From Morella rubra (taxonomy: Eukaryota > Streptophyta > Magnoliopsida > Fagales > Myricaceae): DNA of 64,000 nt. The notes under the pieces are model-generated. The model saw only the letters and a list, made by a program, of their open reading frames with translations, was not told the origin of the DNA and searched no databases. Within the stretch, counting starts at the first letter, position 1; every line of letters begins with the position of its first letter. The stretch is from contig RXIC02000051.1 of assembly GCA_003952965.2 (NCBI GenBank), positions 124,001 through 188,000 on the forward strand. Reading direction: 5' to 3'. This document shows positions 31,190-44,689 of this stretch, one piece after another. The position numbers were made by a program, and so were the translations under genes.

Positions 31190-33030
31190 ACAGTGTAGAA
31201 GCAATCAACAGTACTTCAGAACTAGATGGCCAGGATGTCAACTAACAGTGCGACTACATGAATTGTTATGAATGCTGAATTAGGGAAAGCAAATTCTTTG
31301 GGCAGGTCAGAAACACATGCAGTTAGGCAGTATTCGCAGCAGAGATACATGTGTGTATACTTATCAATTCGTAACTAATTTAGGATAACCATCTTCAGAA
31401 AAGGTGGACTTAAGCTTTCAATACTTTTAGCTGACATAAGGTCATAGTGGAATGTTATCTGTCATACCGCTTTCCTGGAATTGCCTCATGCAGCTGGACC
31501 AGAATCCACAATGTGTAGAGTTGCCAACAGTAGGCTATGGTTAGAGAAAGTATTCCCCAACTCCTAATGGAAAAAAAAAAAAAAATAAGGAAAACCAAAA
31601 TGTCAAATATATTTCTTCCTTTAAGCACCAAGCACAAGGTTTTTTTTTTTTTTTTAATTTACTGATCTTGCCCTTTCCCATTCTAAAAGACTTACAAATA
31701 AGTAGAAGTCTTAACCACGATTTGCCTCACCAATGATGCACAGAGGATCCATAACCATAGACAATGAAGAAATCCAGTTATTTCTTTCACAATAAGAATG
31801 TGCAAACTCCAACAAGAAGGGCATAACTTTCAGCAGTCATTTTCAACAGTACAATGTGAGTGACACTTCAACTTGTGCAAGATTTGGAACTAGAGGCAAA
31901 AGAAAAAGTTACTGCATATTCATGATATGTTAATCAAATGATGCAGTTCATGGGAGCAGAAAGAAGCGACGGTTGTTAGCATCCTGCACTCTGTTTCCCT
32001 TGCAAATTTAGACTCACTAGTCACCGCTCCCCTTTCAAAGCCCATCAAGTAACTTCTTAGAATGACGCTGGTAAGACTTCCTAGTGAAGCAAAATTCATT
32101 AACCTCATACTTATTATGGGTGGATACGAAAACAGATGGACCTTAGAAAACAAAGGTCAGACTCTAGTATTGAACTAGCACCTACTTTCCCAACTCTAGC
32201 TACATATATGCTTATCCAAGCATGAATCACAATAGTGATAGTGTCAAGTGAAAAAGATTTGTTACTTAGCATCTCCATAAAAAAACACAGCCTGAGAAAG
32301 CAAAAGTCCATGTTCCACAGTCAAAATAACACCATATCTTTCCAACTTTAGCTGTATCGGCTCGTTTGCGCTGATCCATATGTTCTGCCTTGCCTATCTC
32401 AACTCCATTCCTTACATTTACCATCAAACAACAATAAATTTAACACCCAAAATTTCATTCGCGGATTCGCGACATTTTCTTCAGCTACCAAAAAGCCATA
32501 GCTGAGTATCCAGAAAAACTCTCATAAAGCCCGTCTCAGCATTCCAACCCTCTCATTTCCGCCACTCGCCATCAAAATCAAATACAGAAAGTTAAAGCAG
32601 TAAAAGATTTCGAAAGTCCCGAGCCTAATCATCCATCTAAAACCCCTCAAAACCCCATTGATCCTCGCCCAATTATGCAATCAGATCTTGAAATTTACGC
32701 TGTCAACGAATTCTGAACTGAACAACTGCACAAAATGAAAATACTATACCAATAAATAAAAAAGACTACATAATCTAAAAAACAAAAAGTAAATGAATAT
32801 ATAACACTAACCGGAATCAGTGATACAATTAAAGCTTTCTCAGCTTGTTCTCTTCTTCCACTGCCGAAGTTCCAAATACAGAGACGCAGTATTCTAGAGA
32901 GACACACAGAGGGAGGGCGGGGGAAATGAGTAAAAAAGGCAATGTGGGCTTCGATTTTATTGTGACAATGTCCTTTGACTCGCTTTTTAGGATTTTGATG
33001 GAGGGCATAACGATCATTTCACATTAATAG
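31190..33030 (-). other. Probable captured host promoter/leader segment in the second CACTA, minus strand
   Basis: On the minus strand, sequence from about 33030 has the look of a gene start: a CT-rich leader with tgtgtgtctctctag (about 32910), a possible donor attccg|gttagtg at about 32815, then intron-like sequence. Short minus-strand frames such as FERGAVTSESKFARETECRM (about 32040-31980) may be exon pieces. I do not recognise the source gene. Confidence 0.35.
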
Positions 33031-33339
33031 ATAGACTTATGAGATGAGATTAGAGGCGCACGGCTGTACTCGTTGGTGGTGAGGTGAGATACGTTTAAAT
33101 ACTCGCTTCTCTGACCGTCGATTTGGTGGGTGGGGCCGGAACGGGGAACAAGAGGAGGGGGTGCAAATTTTTTTTTTAGGATTTTTTTTCTTACGCTCTT
33201 TTAGAATATGTATAACTAGCGTTCATCAATCGGTCCACTAGATAAACTCTAAATTAAATATTTTATTGTAATTACTTGATTAGCGAAAATAAAGAACATA
33301 AATAAAATTAATTGGTCACATAAAGTATTATTAGCAATC

Positions 33340-34725
33340 AAAAGTACTAAAATTTATTTTGTCATTATTTTTCATTTCAAAACCAAAGAGGGTAACAACT
33401 TTTTTTTTTGTTATTGCTAAATTCTAGTAGTGACAAGTTTGTGATTATCAAAGGTAAAGTAATCTTTTAAAGACCACCAATCTCGTCGCTTAAGGGTGAG
33501 AATTTTATCCGTTGAAAATCGGAATTTTCGATTCCGATATTCCGGTACCGGTTTCGGCCTATTCCGGTACCAAACCAAAATTCATTTTAAGAAAATTTCG
33601 GAATCGGAAATGCCGGAATTTTCCAGCTTCGAAATTTTTGTATATCATGGATAAAATTCAGGTTTTTTATAACATGTTTGCCACATTTTTTATAAAATGC
33701 CGGATCTCTCTCACCACTCTCCTTGAGAGAGCATGCGCACGCCATGTAATCAACTCACAAAGAAGGCCACAAGGTTTTTTTTTTTAAAAAAAGTGACCAG
33801 GTCATTTTGACCGAGGTCGCACGAGAAAAGACTGAAGAAGACTTCCTTCTTCTTCTTCAAAACAACCCAGCCGCTAGCGCCCAAAATCACTCTCTCTCTT
33901 CTTCTTCGTCTTCTCCGTCCCTCCTCCATAAATCTCTCTCTCTCTCAGCTCTCTCCCTCTCTCTTGCGGGTTATAAAACCACTCAAATCATCTCAGAGGT
34001 TTTGTTCCTATTGTTTTAGTCGTGTGTAGTTGGTATCTGCCTGATCTTTGAAGAAACGAAACGGCAGGAAATGCAGCGTGAAGCGGCTTTCTTCTCAAGC
34101 ATTTTCTACCGTTGGGCTGCCACCTATCGAATGGTATATAAACAACAATCCTAACTCTGTTTGAATATCGACTTTAATGTTTTTTTTTTCTGTAAGTTTG
34201 GGTTGTATATGCTTATTTCATGGAATGATTCGGTTTGTTGATGGGTTTTGGGTTGGATGTGTAACATGTGTTTGATAAAATGCCGCATAAAAGTGTTGTG
34301 AAAATGGAACATAATGAACCGGAATTTTCGGATTTCGTTTCAGAAATTCCGGTTCCATTCCAAAAATCAGAATGAAACCAGAATGAAATTGGTTATTCCG
34401 GTGACTGAAACTGGAATGGCTCATTCCGACTCATCCGTTCTGGTATTCACTTTTACCGTCGTTAAAAAAATGTATTTCATTAATTTTTTTCTTTTCAAGA
34501 CCAATGAGAGCAACAAACATTTTTTGTTGTTGCTAAAATTATAGTAGTGACGAGTTTGACATTATCGTCGGTAAAAATATTCTTTAGTGACCACTATCTC
34601 GTCGCTCTAAATTTTATTTCGTTACTATTTTTCTCTAAATACCAATTGGGGCAACAATTTTGTTCGTCGTTGCTAAAATTCTAGTAACGACGAGTTGTGA
34701 TTATCGCCGGTAAAAGTCTATACGA
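33340..34725. repeat. Three tandem 143-bp subterminal units interrupted by a hAT element
   Basis: tctcgtcgct occurs at 33481 and 34597. Subtracting the 973 bp added by the hAT insertion gives a 143-bp period. A third unit ends near 34725. Each unit has gctaaaattctagtagtgacgag, a gattatcgccggtaaa-type stretch and gaccactatctcgtcgct. Confidence 0.75.
33492..34456. mobile_element. Second non-autonomous hAT-type element
   Basis: Flanked by an imperfect 8-bp direct repeat, CGTCGCTT (33484-33491) and CGTCGTTA (34457-34464; 6 of 8 match). Both ends are rich in ccggaattttcgg and attccggtacc motifs, as in the hAT at 19526. The interior has a CT-rich leader-like stretch (33890-33965) and intron-like sequence but no transposase. 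Confidence 0.7.
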
Positions 34726-34781
34726 CGAAATCTAACTCATTCCTAAGAATTTCGTCGTTACAGTGTGTTTTTCTTGTAGTG

Positions 34782-35839
34782 GCGCACTTACTGGTATGAA
34801 GTACACAGAGAGGCAGTTTTTTTTTTTTTGCAGAACCGGATACCATGCATGGTTAGTGTCGGCGCCAAATCTTGACGATTTTAGGCTATTTCCATAAGAT
34901 GACAACCCAAAGGATAAATTGCAAAACATAAATAATAATAATTTAGGGGATCAATTAAATAATTATGATAGTTCTGAAAAACATAAATGACTCACCAGTG
35001 CACATCATTTTGATGTCACACATTCTTATGGGTGCGAAGTCGCATTTGAATTATATTATAGTTTATTGGAAATAATTAATTAATTAGTATTTGATGATAC
35101 TATAAAGATAAAGTTTTTCTGAAACATACATAAGGGAGAAACAATTACAAAAGATGGACATGGACGAATGCTTACCATATTGGGATCAATCGTGAGGGAA
35201 GAAGTGTATAGGTCAGAAATGATAAAGGGAAAACACTATTTTCTCTTTAAAATTGAGATAAATTGAAGTATTATTGGATTTTGTGAAAAGTTGGTAAAAA
35301 TTTTGAAATATGCAGGGGAGATGTTGAAAGATTTGAAAATTTTATGAGAGTTAGATGAAAAAGTAAGAAGATGATTGTTTGAATTTTTTATATTTTTTTA
35401 TGGAGAGAGATAATTTGATGGAAAGAGAGAGAGAGAGATTTTTTTTTTTTTTCATTTTGAATTAAAATATAAAAAGAAAAAAATTATTTTGGGTCCACGA
35501 TAATTGGTGTAAAATTTGAAAAATCAAAAAAATTTAGACAGAAAATTTATCTTTGCATTTAAAATTTTTAAAACCTGAAAATTTGTTTTAAATGCAGGGT
35601 CTGTAAACATGCCCTTATAATATTGAGTAAAGCCCTCCTCAACAGACCGGCCGGCCGGCCGCCCATAAATAAGAAGGTTCAAGGTATAATATACCCACCC
35701 ACTAAAACTTACGCGTTTTTTAAACCATTGAAGACACCCCTTCCGGTTCCTTACACGTGTTAATTTTCATGCAGCCACATATATATCTGGGAGGCCGAAC
35801 CAGTTTTTGGCACCATCAATATGTAGATAAGTATTTATC
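34782..35839. other. Intergenic with a diverged upstream-unit relic
   Basis: 35090-35250 contains gatggacatggacgaatgcttaccatattgggatcaatc, a diverged copy of the 346-bp upstream unit at 13.7 kb. Then AT-rich sequence and a palindromic ggccggccggccgg run at about 35648. Confidence 0.5.
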
Positions 35840-37537
35840 ACTGGCCGGTGTATGGGATGTCGTCCTTTCTTCCACCAAAGCAGCTCTGTAAGCAGTTGGA
35901 TTCTACTTTCCGTCGATTTTGGTGGGGTTCAAACCGGAAAAACCCGTAATTTAACGCTTCAATCCTGGGATAAAATTTGTACTCCACGATCGGCTGGTGG
36001 AATGGGTTTCCGAAAGATGGGGGAAATGAACTTGGCTCTTATATCAAAATTAGCATGGATGATGTCGACTTCTTCTCCTCGTCCACGAGTGACCTGCTTA
36101 AAGGCTAAATATCTTCGGAACACTGATTTTCTAGGTGTTGTGCGTTCCCCATCAGCGTCCGGAGTGTGGAAAGGACTGCTTCGTGCTCGCCCCAGATTGC
36201 TTTGGGTCGTAATTGTTTCCTTGTGGGTTCGGGGCATTCGATAAGAACAGGACAGACCCGTGGATTCCGGGGTTATCTTCTTTTCGCCCTACCCTCATCC
36301 GCTGCGGCAACTTTCGGATGTTGAATCACGGGTTAAAAATTTCATACTCCCTGTCTCTCGGATTTGGGAAAAACGGCTTCTCGACCTCACTTTCGATGTA
36401 CCCTCTGTGGAGAAAATTCTTCAAATCCCTCTGTCTAATGTGGGGAGGGGGGTTGATCGAGAAATTTGGGCTCCTGCCCCCAGGGCCCAGCGGATGTTTT
36501 TCGGTTAAGTCCGCCCATCATCTTATTTCTTCTGAGCTTCGAGCATCCTTGATGAGCTCGCCCCCTATCAATTGGGGGTCTTTATGGAAAATTCGTATAC
36601 ATGAGTGGTTAAAATTTTTGTTGTGGAAAATTGTCTGGGATATTCTCCCTACTCGGGGGCGCATGGCTCTGAACTTGCAGGGACAATTTCTTGGTGAAAG
36701 TTCTTGCCCCCCATGTGGTGCAAAGGAGGAATCAGTTCAGCATCTGTTATTCTCTTGCTCATACACTCGCTTGGTTTGGAGGTTATCCCCCTGGTCTTTG
36801 AGCGTGGAGTCTTTCGTTTCTGACAACCCTCATCGCTGGGTTCAGATTATCCTCGATCCTTGTAGTTTTCTTGGGCTGCCTGCCTCCTCGGTACAGGATT
36901 TTCAGCTGTTTGCGGCCATCACCCTGGACTTAATTTGGGTGGCACGCAATAGAATTGTTCATGACAAATTTAAAACAACGCCTTTTAGTGTGCTTCAGCA
37001 GATTTTACATTGCTTCCGCGAGCATGCAACTGCTTGGGAACGTCTTCCTTCTTTGCGTCGGTCTATCCCCTCTTCATGCTTTCAGCCCGGCAGATATCAT
37101 CGAATGTCCTTTGCTGTAGCGATGCGGTCAAATTTCTCTATGGCCTCTACAGTTTTGTTTGATTCTTCTGGCGACATTTTGAAGGCTTGGACTCAGCGAT
37201 CGGTCGTTGTTGCTCCGCTTATGGGAGCGGCGGAGGCTGCTTTACTGGCTCTCTCGAAGGCTCGTGAGGCCAACATTTCCAACCTATTTCTAGCAGGGAA
37301 CTCTGATGTTGTCACTGAGTTTCTTAACTGCTGGTCTTCCGGACCTTCCACGGTCCCTTGGCGGATTGCTTCTCTTATTAGTGACGCCATCACTATTCTC
37401 CGGGATTTGTCCTGAGGTTGCACCTTCTCGGGATGATAAAATGCCTTCCTGTCTTGAGTTTGAGTCCTTTGTAGTTGGTTTGGTTGGTTTTGTTTTATCT
37501 ATAAAATGTCTCGTTACAACCAAAAAAAGAAAGAAAG
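35840..37537 (+). mobile_element. 5'-truncated L1-type LINE, 3' part of ORF2
   Basis: Contains the region behind the reverse transcriptase: SWDKICTPRSAGGMGFRKM (about 35966-36022) and NLALISKLAWMM. The zinc-binding zf-RVT segment follows (SLWKIRIHEWLKFLLWKI at about 36580, then CPPCGAKEESVQHLLFSC at about 36706). A C-terminal RNase H-like domain has AAEAALLALSKA (about 37230). At least two frame changes lie near 35900 and 36240. The element ends with a short A-rich tail at about 37521. The catalytic reverse-transcriptase domain is absent, as expected for 5' truncation. Target duplications could not be defined. Confidence 0.87.
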
Positions 37538-37959
37538 TATGGAGAAGTCACACAAAATTGAATGTTCAGAAAAAAGGTGCTATTAAGAAAAAAGCATGCA
37601 AAAAAGAAAACCATTAAAGCTAATTTGGTGGCAAAAAAAGGGAAAAAAATATTTACTAAGAGGAAAAACTTGATTTCAAGAAAGATTAGAATGTAGATAT
37701 AGACATTTTTTTTTCATTATGCTCATGATTTTATCAATTCGCTACCTGCTCGCTCTCTGGCTTTTTCTCTTAAACTATTGTTTTCTGTTTTTGTTCCACA
37801 GAACAATTCTTTCGTATGTCATTATCAAATTCCTTGATTTAGACTAGCATCATAATCAATATCCTTGATTGAAAAAGGAATCGAAAATAAAATATACAGA
37901 GAAAAGTATACAGATAAAAAAAAATGATTCCTGTGGATCGATCAAGCACCTCTCATTTA
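37538..37959. other. Intergenic, no gene seen
   Basis: AT-rich sequence between the LINE tail and the next upstream unit. Confidence 0.5.
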
Positions 37960-38412
37960 TTTATGAACCTTAAATCTTGGACAAAGAAGTGTAAATGTGA
38001 GAAATAATAAAGACAAATAACTACTTATCGTCCTTTCTCTTTAAAAGAGAAGTAAAGAATTGTTCCTTCATTATTTCTTCTGAGCATAATTTCTTTTTCT
38101 CAAGAGAAGTAAAGGCTTATTCCATTATTATTTCAATACTAAAGTAAAGTAAAGAATTATTTTTTTCTTTTTTCTTTTTTGACTTTTCATAAAAGAAGTA
38201 AAGAATTATTCTTCTATCTTTAACTATATATTATTTTTCTCCAAGAGAACTAACCAATTCTTCCATGACCCCCTCCCACCCTACTCCTATGACACTCTCT
38301 CCTCTCCATACAAACTATTCCATCTAGACAATCTAGACATATCAACCTCAAACACAATCAAGGGCAATGCAATTCACTATAATACGGACACCTTTTACAG
38401 CAGATTCAACTG
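37960..38412 (+). promoter_or_regulatory. M-module copy 4: upstream unit and leader of gene B
   Basis: Starts with a copy of the 346-bp upstream unit (ggacaaagaagtgtaaatgtg), then a CT-rich leader, agacatatcaacctcaaacac and the donor caactg|gtagtctcacc at 38413. The leader intron runs to the acceptor ggtcccag before the ATG at 38974. No clear TATA box is visible. Confidence 0.6.
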
Positions 38413-38973
38413 GTAGTCTCACCTTCTCTCCTCTTTTACTCAATTTTCCTCCATTTATTTGTTTTCCCCTTGGACATTTGAGACTTTCTCTTCTTATCAT
38501 TATTCATTTTGGTGTATAGTTTTGGAGTTTTGGCAAAAGAATTTGACATGCGTTTAGGGTACATGAAGGTGTTAAGATTTATTTGGGGACTGAGATTTCA
38601 TGTAGGGAATGTGATGCTTGTTTTGGATAGAGTGCTGCTCTTTAATTGGTTTCCATATCCTTTAACAGTCATGACTACAAATATAAGAAAGTGTTGACAA
38701 CTAAATAATTTTTCGGATTATTTATTACAATGTGGTTAATGATCACAAGTCAATTATATATTGTGCGCAAGTCTACATTCACACAGATACTCTCCAAGAA
38801 AAAATTAAACTAAAAATTAAGAATATGGTACTATTAGGATCATTCGAACTGTATGCAACACACTTTGGACCAAGAGGATTATTTATTTAAAGTACGCAAG
38901 ATTGAGATGCTAATGTTGAAATATGCTTGGTCACGGTATAAAAGTAAATCCCTGTTGTTTGGTCCCAGCTTGC

Positions 38974-40595
38974 ATGGATCCGATTTTGTATAATGCTGCA
39001 GCTAAAGGTGACAGCGAGGTTTTCAAAAATACCAAGCAGCCTCTCAACTCCCTACAAACCCCAAGCAAGAACACAGTCCTCCATATTTACCTCATCTGCC
39101 TCGATCAAGAATCAGAAACAACGACGAAGTTTGTAGAAGATGCTTCTCAATATGTGTCCTTCACTATTATGGCAAACCAATACGAATAACGAAACCCCAT
39201 TACATCTTGCGGCAAGGTATGGGCATATTGGAATAACAAAATTCCTGATTCAACGAGCAGACACTCTCTCTCAAGACCTCGAAAGTGGAACTAAAGCGCA
39301 TATGAAGATGGTTAGGATGATGACAAAGAGAAGAACACGGCCTTGCATGAAGCTGCGCGCTTTGATCACCTTGAGGTGGTGAAACAACTGACCAATGATG
39401 ACCCAAGTTTGTCAAAATTTTCTAACTATTACGGTGAGACTCCACTTTACATTGCATCAAGAGAAAGTTTCGACTTGTGGCATTCAGATAATTCAAAGCA
39501 CCCGTGAATTAAAAGCTTGTGGTGGTCCTCTTGTAGAACAGCTTTGCACGCTGCAGTTACTCAGAAGGATACTGGTACATACGTAATGCCTATTTATTTT
39601 TTCGACAATCTCGTGCGCATGTTAATTTGTATACTTCTTTCACTAAAACGAAAGTGCAACTATATAATCAAAATAACATTTAGGCCACAAACAAATTAGT
39701 TAGTCCAATTTATTAAGTAAATTGAGGCCATATTAAGTAAATAGAAATGTTGCCTCTTCATTCACTTTTGGAATTGATCAATTTATGAAGAAGATATCTT
39801 ATGATGAAACTAATTAGCTACCAATGCCACGAATATTGGTTCATAAGTCAAATCTAGAAAGTTGGATTATCCTTATCATATAATGCTTTCTTATATATAT
39901 TAGTTTACACTCCTCGAATGCTTTCTAGATAATAATTACATGTTTATATTTAAATTATTTTAGAAATGATCCAAAAACTTTTACAAAGATTCGGAGCTCT
40001 ACCTAAACAAGCAGACCAAAATGGTTGGACTCCGCTTCACTTGGCTACTTGCCGAGGGAGCGATGAATCAGTAAAGCTACTACTGGAATCTGATAGACAA
40101 GTAGCATACATGAAAGATGCAAAGGGTAGGACAGCTCTTCATGCTGCAGCTTATGGTGGCAACTTGTCAGCGATGCTCCTGATTATATCAAGTTGTCCGG
40201 ATTGTTGTGAACTGGTTGATAAGAGAGGCCGGAATGTGCTTCATTTTATTATAGAGAGCCCTTGGGCTACAAAGGAGAATATGAAGGCGGTCCTTAAAAA
40301 TCCGTCACTGAGCAAGCTATTGTATGAGAAGGATTTTGACGGGAACACACCTCTTCATCACCAATTCAATATGGAAGACATCAAGGAGAATTTCATTGAT
40401 CACAGTAGAGTTGATAAGATGGCCCTCAACAAACAAAACCTCACTGCTTACGACTGCGCTTTATCTGGTGCAAGACTGAAACTGGCCGCAAAGGTAAGCA
40501 TTAATATTTTCTCTTCCTCCTAAAAGAATATTACTTTTTTTTTCTGGGAAATATTAAGTGGCAGTCATGCAGTCATTGATACGCTTATTTAGGTA

Positions 40596-40642
<47 letters not shown>

Positions 40643-42145
40643 GCAAACTCTTGTTTTTCCAACGGACCCAGTTGAATAACGTTGATGGTCCATTCCGACA
40701 ACAAAAAGTTTCTGCAGTAAAAGTTTTGAGATATTTTGAGGCAGATTTAGAGTTTTTAGATGCAAACAAGAATCTTGGTTCAAAATTTTTAACTTTTTTG
40801 ACTTTCACGCAACAAATAAGAGGCTAAAGATAATTTCCTTTCTCTTTTTATTTTAATTTTAAAATTTTAAAAAAAAAACTTCAAAATCATCTCTCTCCCC
40901 TTATCAAATCATCTCTTTACATCACAATAAACATAAAAATTTACTCAAATCATTTCTCTTTACTTTTTTACTAATTTTCATAAAATTCAAAAAAATTTCA
41001 ACATCTTCAAACATAAATAAAAAATTTCACTAATTTTTCATAAAAACCAATAGAACTAGATCTAATCTAATTCAATAGTCACAACATCACCAAAATTTCC
41101 TAAAAACTCCTAAATGCAAACATTCTTGTTTAGAGTAAAACTGGGCCTTTGCAAGAAAAAAGGAAAGTGAATCTGGACTAGCGTAAGAGAACAGTAAAAC
41201 TGGATTCGGCTTAGAAAAACAAGGGGTGTGGTCATGGCTCAAAACGTTGTCTCAGTTATACATAGTCTAGTTTTATGTCGAAAGCTGAGCGGTAAAGCTG
41301 AGTGCGTAGATAAATCAGGATGTCAATGGTCATATCTAGGCTAATTACCTTTAAGAGTTAAAAAAGAAGAACTAAAAAGGGATTGTCGTTTTGAAGAAAT
41401 TTCGGTTTCTTGGGATTTAATTTGCCCTTTAGGGTTATATCTTCAATTTGAAGAAATAGTGGTGCGAAGATGAAACCACAAACCCACGTACAAAAGTTTT
41501 GGGTATAAAATTTAAAATAATTTAAAGTATGATCTTAGGTTTTATATCATGTGGAAGGTTTTAATTATGTCTTGTGAAAATCCTTGTAGTTCAATTTGAT
41601 CTTCGATAAAACCTTTAATACTATTCAATATCTCGTATCATGATTGTCATTGTGCTTATAAGTACAATAATTGTTGACTTGTGATTTTCTTGTTCTGTAT
41701 AGATGTTTTTATTTGGTGGGTAAAATAAAACACACCGTTTTTATAATGATATATAGGTAGGGGAAAAAAGCTTCTGATTCATTTGAGATTGTATGATATT
41801 TCTATACTCACAATTTAGCACAATAAATGTTGCACAGGAAAATTATATTGCTAGTTTATTTGGGGATCCCAGTTTTATTATAGAACGTTGGCCATTTGAG
41901 AATACAACGAGATAGAAAAAAACGAAAAGGACATTAAGAAGAAGAAAATGATGAGAATGCGGAGATATCGTGCAAAAGTATGACAAGAAAGAGAAGGAAA
42001 AGATTAAAAAGGCGGAAAATGTGGCCTAAGCCCATTTAGTTATGGCTACACTTATTACAACTATAATCTTTGCAGCTGTTATTACGTTACCTGGAAGGTT
42101 CGAAGGAGGAGACAATCAACGTCCAGGCTCTGCAATTGATATGGA
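38974..42145 (+). pseudogene. ACD6-like ankyrin/PGG protein, gene B, degenerate with an intact exon 2
   Basis: Exon 1 (38974-39574) starts MDPILYNAAAKGDSEVFKN and contains NETPLHLAARYGH. It has an extra base at about 39141, a missing base at about 39320 and further indels near 39465-39510. Exon 2 (39964-40493; acceptor ttttag, donor aag|gtaagc) is open throughout, with WTPLHLAT, GRTALHAAAYGG, a CPDCCELVDKRG linker and GNTPLHH. Exon 3 starts at 41838 (ENYIASLFGD) but reaches a stop at 41914. The PGG segment VMATLITTIIFAAVITLPG follows with a second stop just before it (gtggcctaag). Homology ends near 42142 and jumps to 3' flank sequence, so the last three membrane helices are deleted. Exon 2 is nearly identical to gene A's. 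Confidence 0.87.
40596..40639. repeat. (TA)n microsatellite in intron 2 of gene B
   Basis: About 22 uninterrupted ta units. At the same place gene A (28955) has only atatatatatg. Confidence 0.95.
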
Positions 42146-44689
42146 ACATGGTGGACTTGGCGTGAGCCTTTTACACGCGCGTCAAAAAATGACAATCAGG
42201 CCCTTTTTGCTCACTTTGGTAGACGTACATGATAAACAAGTGGCGTGGTTCGTCGGTTTTTTTTTTTTTTTGGGTCTAAGAACTAATTATCTTTGATCGA
42301 AGGTTTAAGTACTACTATACTTATGTTATCATATTCTGCATCTGTTTTTTTTTACTCGATCTGCAGGTGAGATTTTTTCAGAGCTTTTCATTTTCAAGCA
42401 CATGCTCCTTTTCTACACGGCTTTCCAACCCACGTTCAAACTTTTTATACATATACTTGTGTGTTAGAAAGTTCTATATATGGCCTTAACCACGCAATTA
42501 TGGTGATGGTTATCAAGTTGTGTAGTCTTATTTTTTATTTATTTTTATTTTAAACAAAGATTTTATTCGGCCTTTGCTCCAATTCGATTAGTCTAGATGG
42601 GTTATAATTGGAGTTTGAGTCAATTTGAACTTCCTTAATATTTGTGTGATTAAAATTTTGTGGAGGTTAAAAATTTAAAATATAAAAATTAAAAAAAAAA
42701 AAATTAAAATAAAAGATGATTGAATAAATTTTTTATAATTATCATAGCTAGAATTAAATTAATTTAATTAGAAAAAATATTTTATAATTATTTTTATTAG
42801 GTAAAATTTTGAAGTGCGTTCAAAAGCTATTGTGTAGTTGAACTTCGATACCCTTTTAAGGCTTCAATCTAACTGTTGTAAAATATGTTACAATAGAAGT
42901 GGATGACAGGTGATGTCATGAGGTTGTTCTTTTTTCCTTGTACCCCTTGCCCAATTGCGGTATTAGAAGGATGTCGATGGGCCTGGCAAGACCCGGCCTC
43001 TTCATCACCAGTCTAAAAGTCTAAGAACATAGTGCAGAATCTCATTGATCATCGTGATGGGAAAGGTTCCTTTCGTGCGTCGGAGGTTGGCTTTGCGTCA
43101 TCTTCGGAAATAGACTGAACGAAAATTAAATATTTATCTTCATATTTTTTTATAATAATATTTTAAATAGAGAAAAATCGAGTTTACCAGTAATCATATT
43201 TCAATATTTTAAGAGTTATATGACGTGTGACGAATTAAAATTTTATTATTATTGAGTCTTTTTCTCTTCACTTTTTTTAAATTTTTTAATTCATTTTTTT
43301 TTTTATCTTTTCACTAATTTTTTCATCCGGTTTTATTTTTTACCGATTCCTAATTACTTTAAAATTATACTAAAATTTTGCTCCTATCTCAGTAATACGT
43401 ATGGTCGATAGAGTCGTTGACGCCATGTGCAGCTCCTCTTAAATGATTGGGGTGAACAGACAAAAGATGTGTCAGAGTCGCAATTGATGATGATGCTATG
43501 GCAACTTCTGGAACAGTGCCAAATTCATTTTATATCCAAACTTCGGCAACAGCCAACAACTGGCTCCCAGCTAAACAGAGGTTGTTTTTGTGGACATCTC
43601 CATGTCAATGTAGTAAGGTTAATTTGTCAAATGTATTTTGTTTCTTTTAATGAGTAAATTTACTTTTACTTGAGCCAAATGTAAATTTAGGGATGTTCAT
43701 TTAGAAGAAATTTGTAGGATTCTAATAAAATTATGAATATTTAGGTGATATTAAAATTGTATTGACATGCGTGCAGAGGTTGTTAAAATGGATTGATGTG
43801 TGTAAAAAAGGTAATAAAATGTTGTATTGGAATACGTGTGTTTTTTGATGTTTTGTTCATTAACTTTTGTCGAAGGCTTAATTGATCTTTGTGGTATTTT
43901 GAAATCTCAAATTGGAATTTTTCGTTATAAAGTAGTCTACGTAGAATATTAATGTTTGAATAAAGCCTTTTTCGTCGATTGATATCTGTGCGTATTTGGA
44001 TAGTAGACTCTTACGTAGTTAATACGGACATGTTCTATACAATACCACACCTTTACTTATCCATTCCCAGAACTATATGCTAGTATAAAAAAATATAATT
44101 ATACGATTCAAATTATTTGATAATGCAAAAATCATAGGTTGAATTAATAGGACATTCACTAATGCGCTAATCACGAGTACTAGAATGTCTTTAATGTTAA
44201 AATCAAGTGCAAGAACTGGATCTCTTCACAAGATAAAATAAAAAAATAAATGTCAACTGCAAGTCGACCATAAATTCTTCAATGATATCCCTGAAAAATG
44301 ATAGCTCCTGAAACACATGTACAGCAGATCTCATTAAGAAAATGCTATACAAAGTATATTGGACAGGTCTGTTACGATTTTCAGCATAGTTCATAGGCAA
44401 GTCAGACATTAAAGTACTGAGTATCATTTTGCAAGTCAGACATTAAAGGAAAACAAATACAAAGATTAATGGACAAAGAAGTGTAAATATGTGAAATAAT
44501 AAAGAGAAATAGCTATTTATAGTACTCTCTCACACGTTAAGATCAATTATTCTTCAAGTAAAGTAAAAAGTTATTCTTTTTTTTTTCAATACTAAAGTAT
44601 ATTTTTTATTCTTTTTTTTTTTTTTCAAACCTTTCGCAAGAGACGCAAGGAATTGTAATTTGCTTATCCACCTCTCACTCGCAGTCGCT
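42146..44689. other. Intergenic region between gene B and DUF247 copy 2
   Basis: Holds the gene B 3' flank, a diverged P-module start (gaagtggatgacaggtgatgtcatgagg at about 42896), the ankyrin relic at 43016, AT-rich sequence, and a single diverged 346-bp upstream unit (44450-44640). A 76-codon frame at 43427-43657 is unassigned. Confidence 0.5.
43016..43066 (+). pseudogene. Short relic of the end of ankyrin exon 2
   Basis: agtctaagaacatagtgcagaatctcattgatcat matches the relic at 18475-18515, which continues into the exon 2 end of the ankyrin genes. Only about 50 bases remain. Confidence 0.55.

Larger units (their letters stand above)
31021..34781. mobile_element. Second CACTA-like element, degenerate
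   Basis: The right end reads ttcttgtagtg (34771-34781), the reverse complement of CACTACAAGAA. The proposed left end at 31021 reads CACCTACAACAAA, which fits with one extra base and one mismatch. Both flanks contain motifs of the type gtcgtcgc, cgaccaaatggg and tctcgtcgct, as subterminal repeats would. The flanking triplets (tag and gcg) do not match, so no target duplication supports the left border. No transposase frame is seen. Confidence 0.55.

Noticed and set aside
40596-40639. Long TA run as a possible replication or regulatory element
   Set aside because: A simple microsatellite in an intron, with a short version in the paralogue.
43427-43657. 76-codon frame with Gln/Leu-rich start
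   Set aside because: No recognisable domain, no splice context and no copy elsewhere in the window. Left unassigned.
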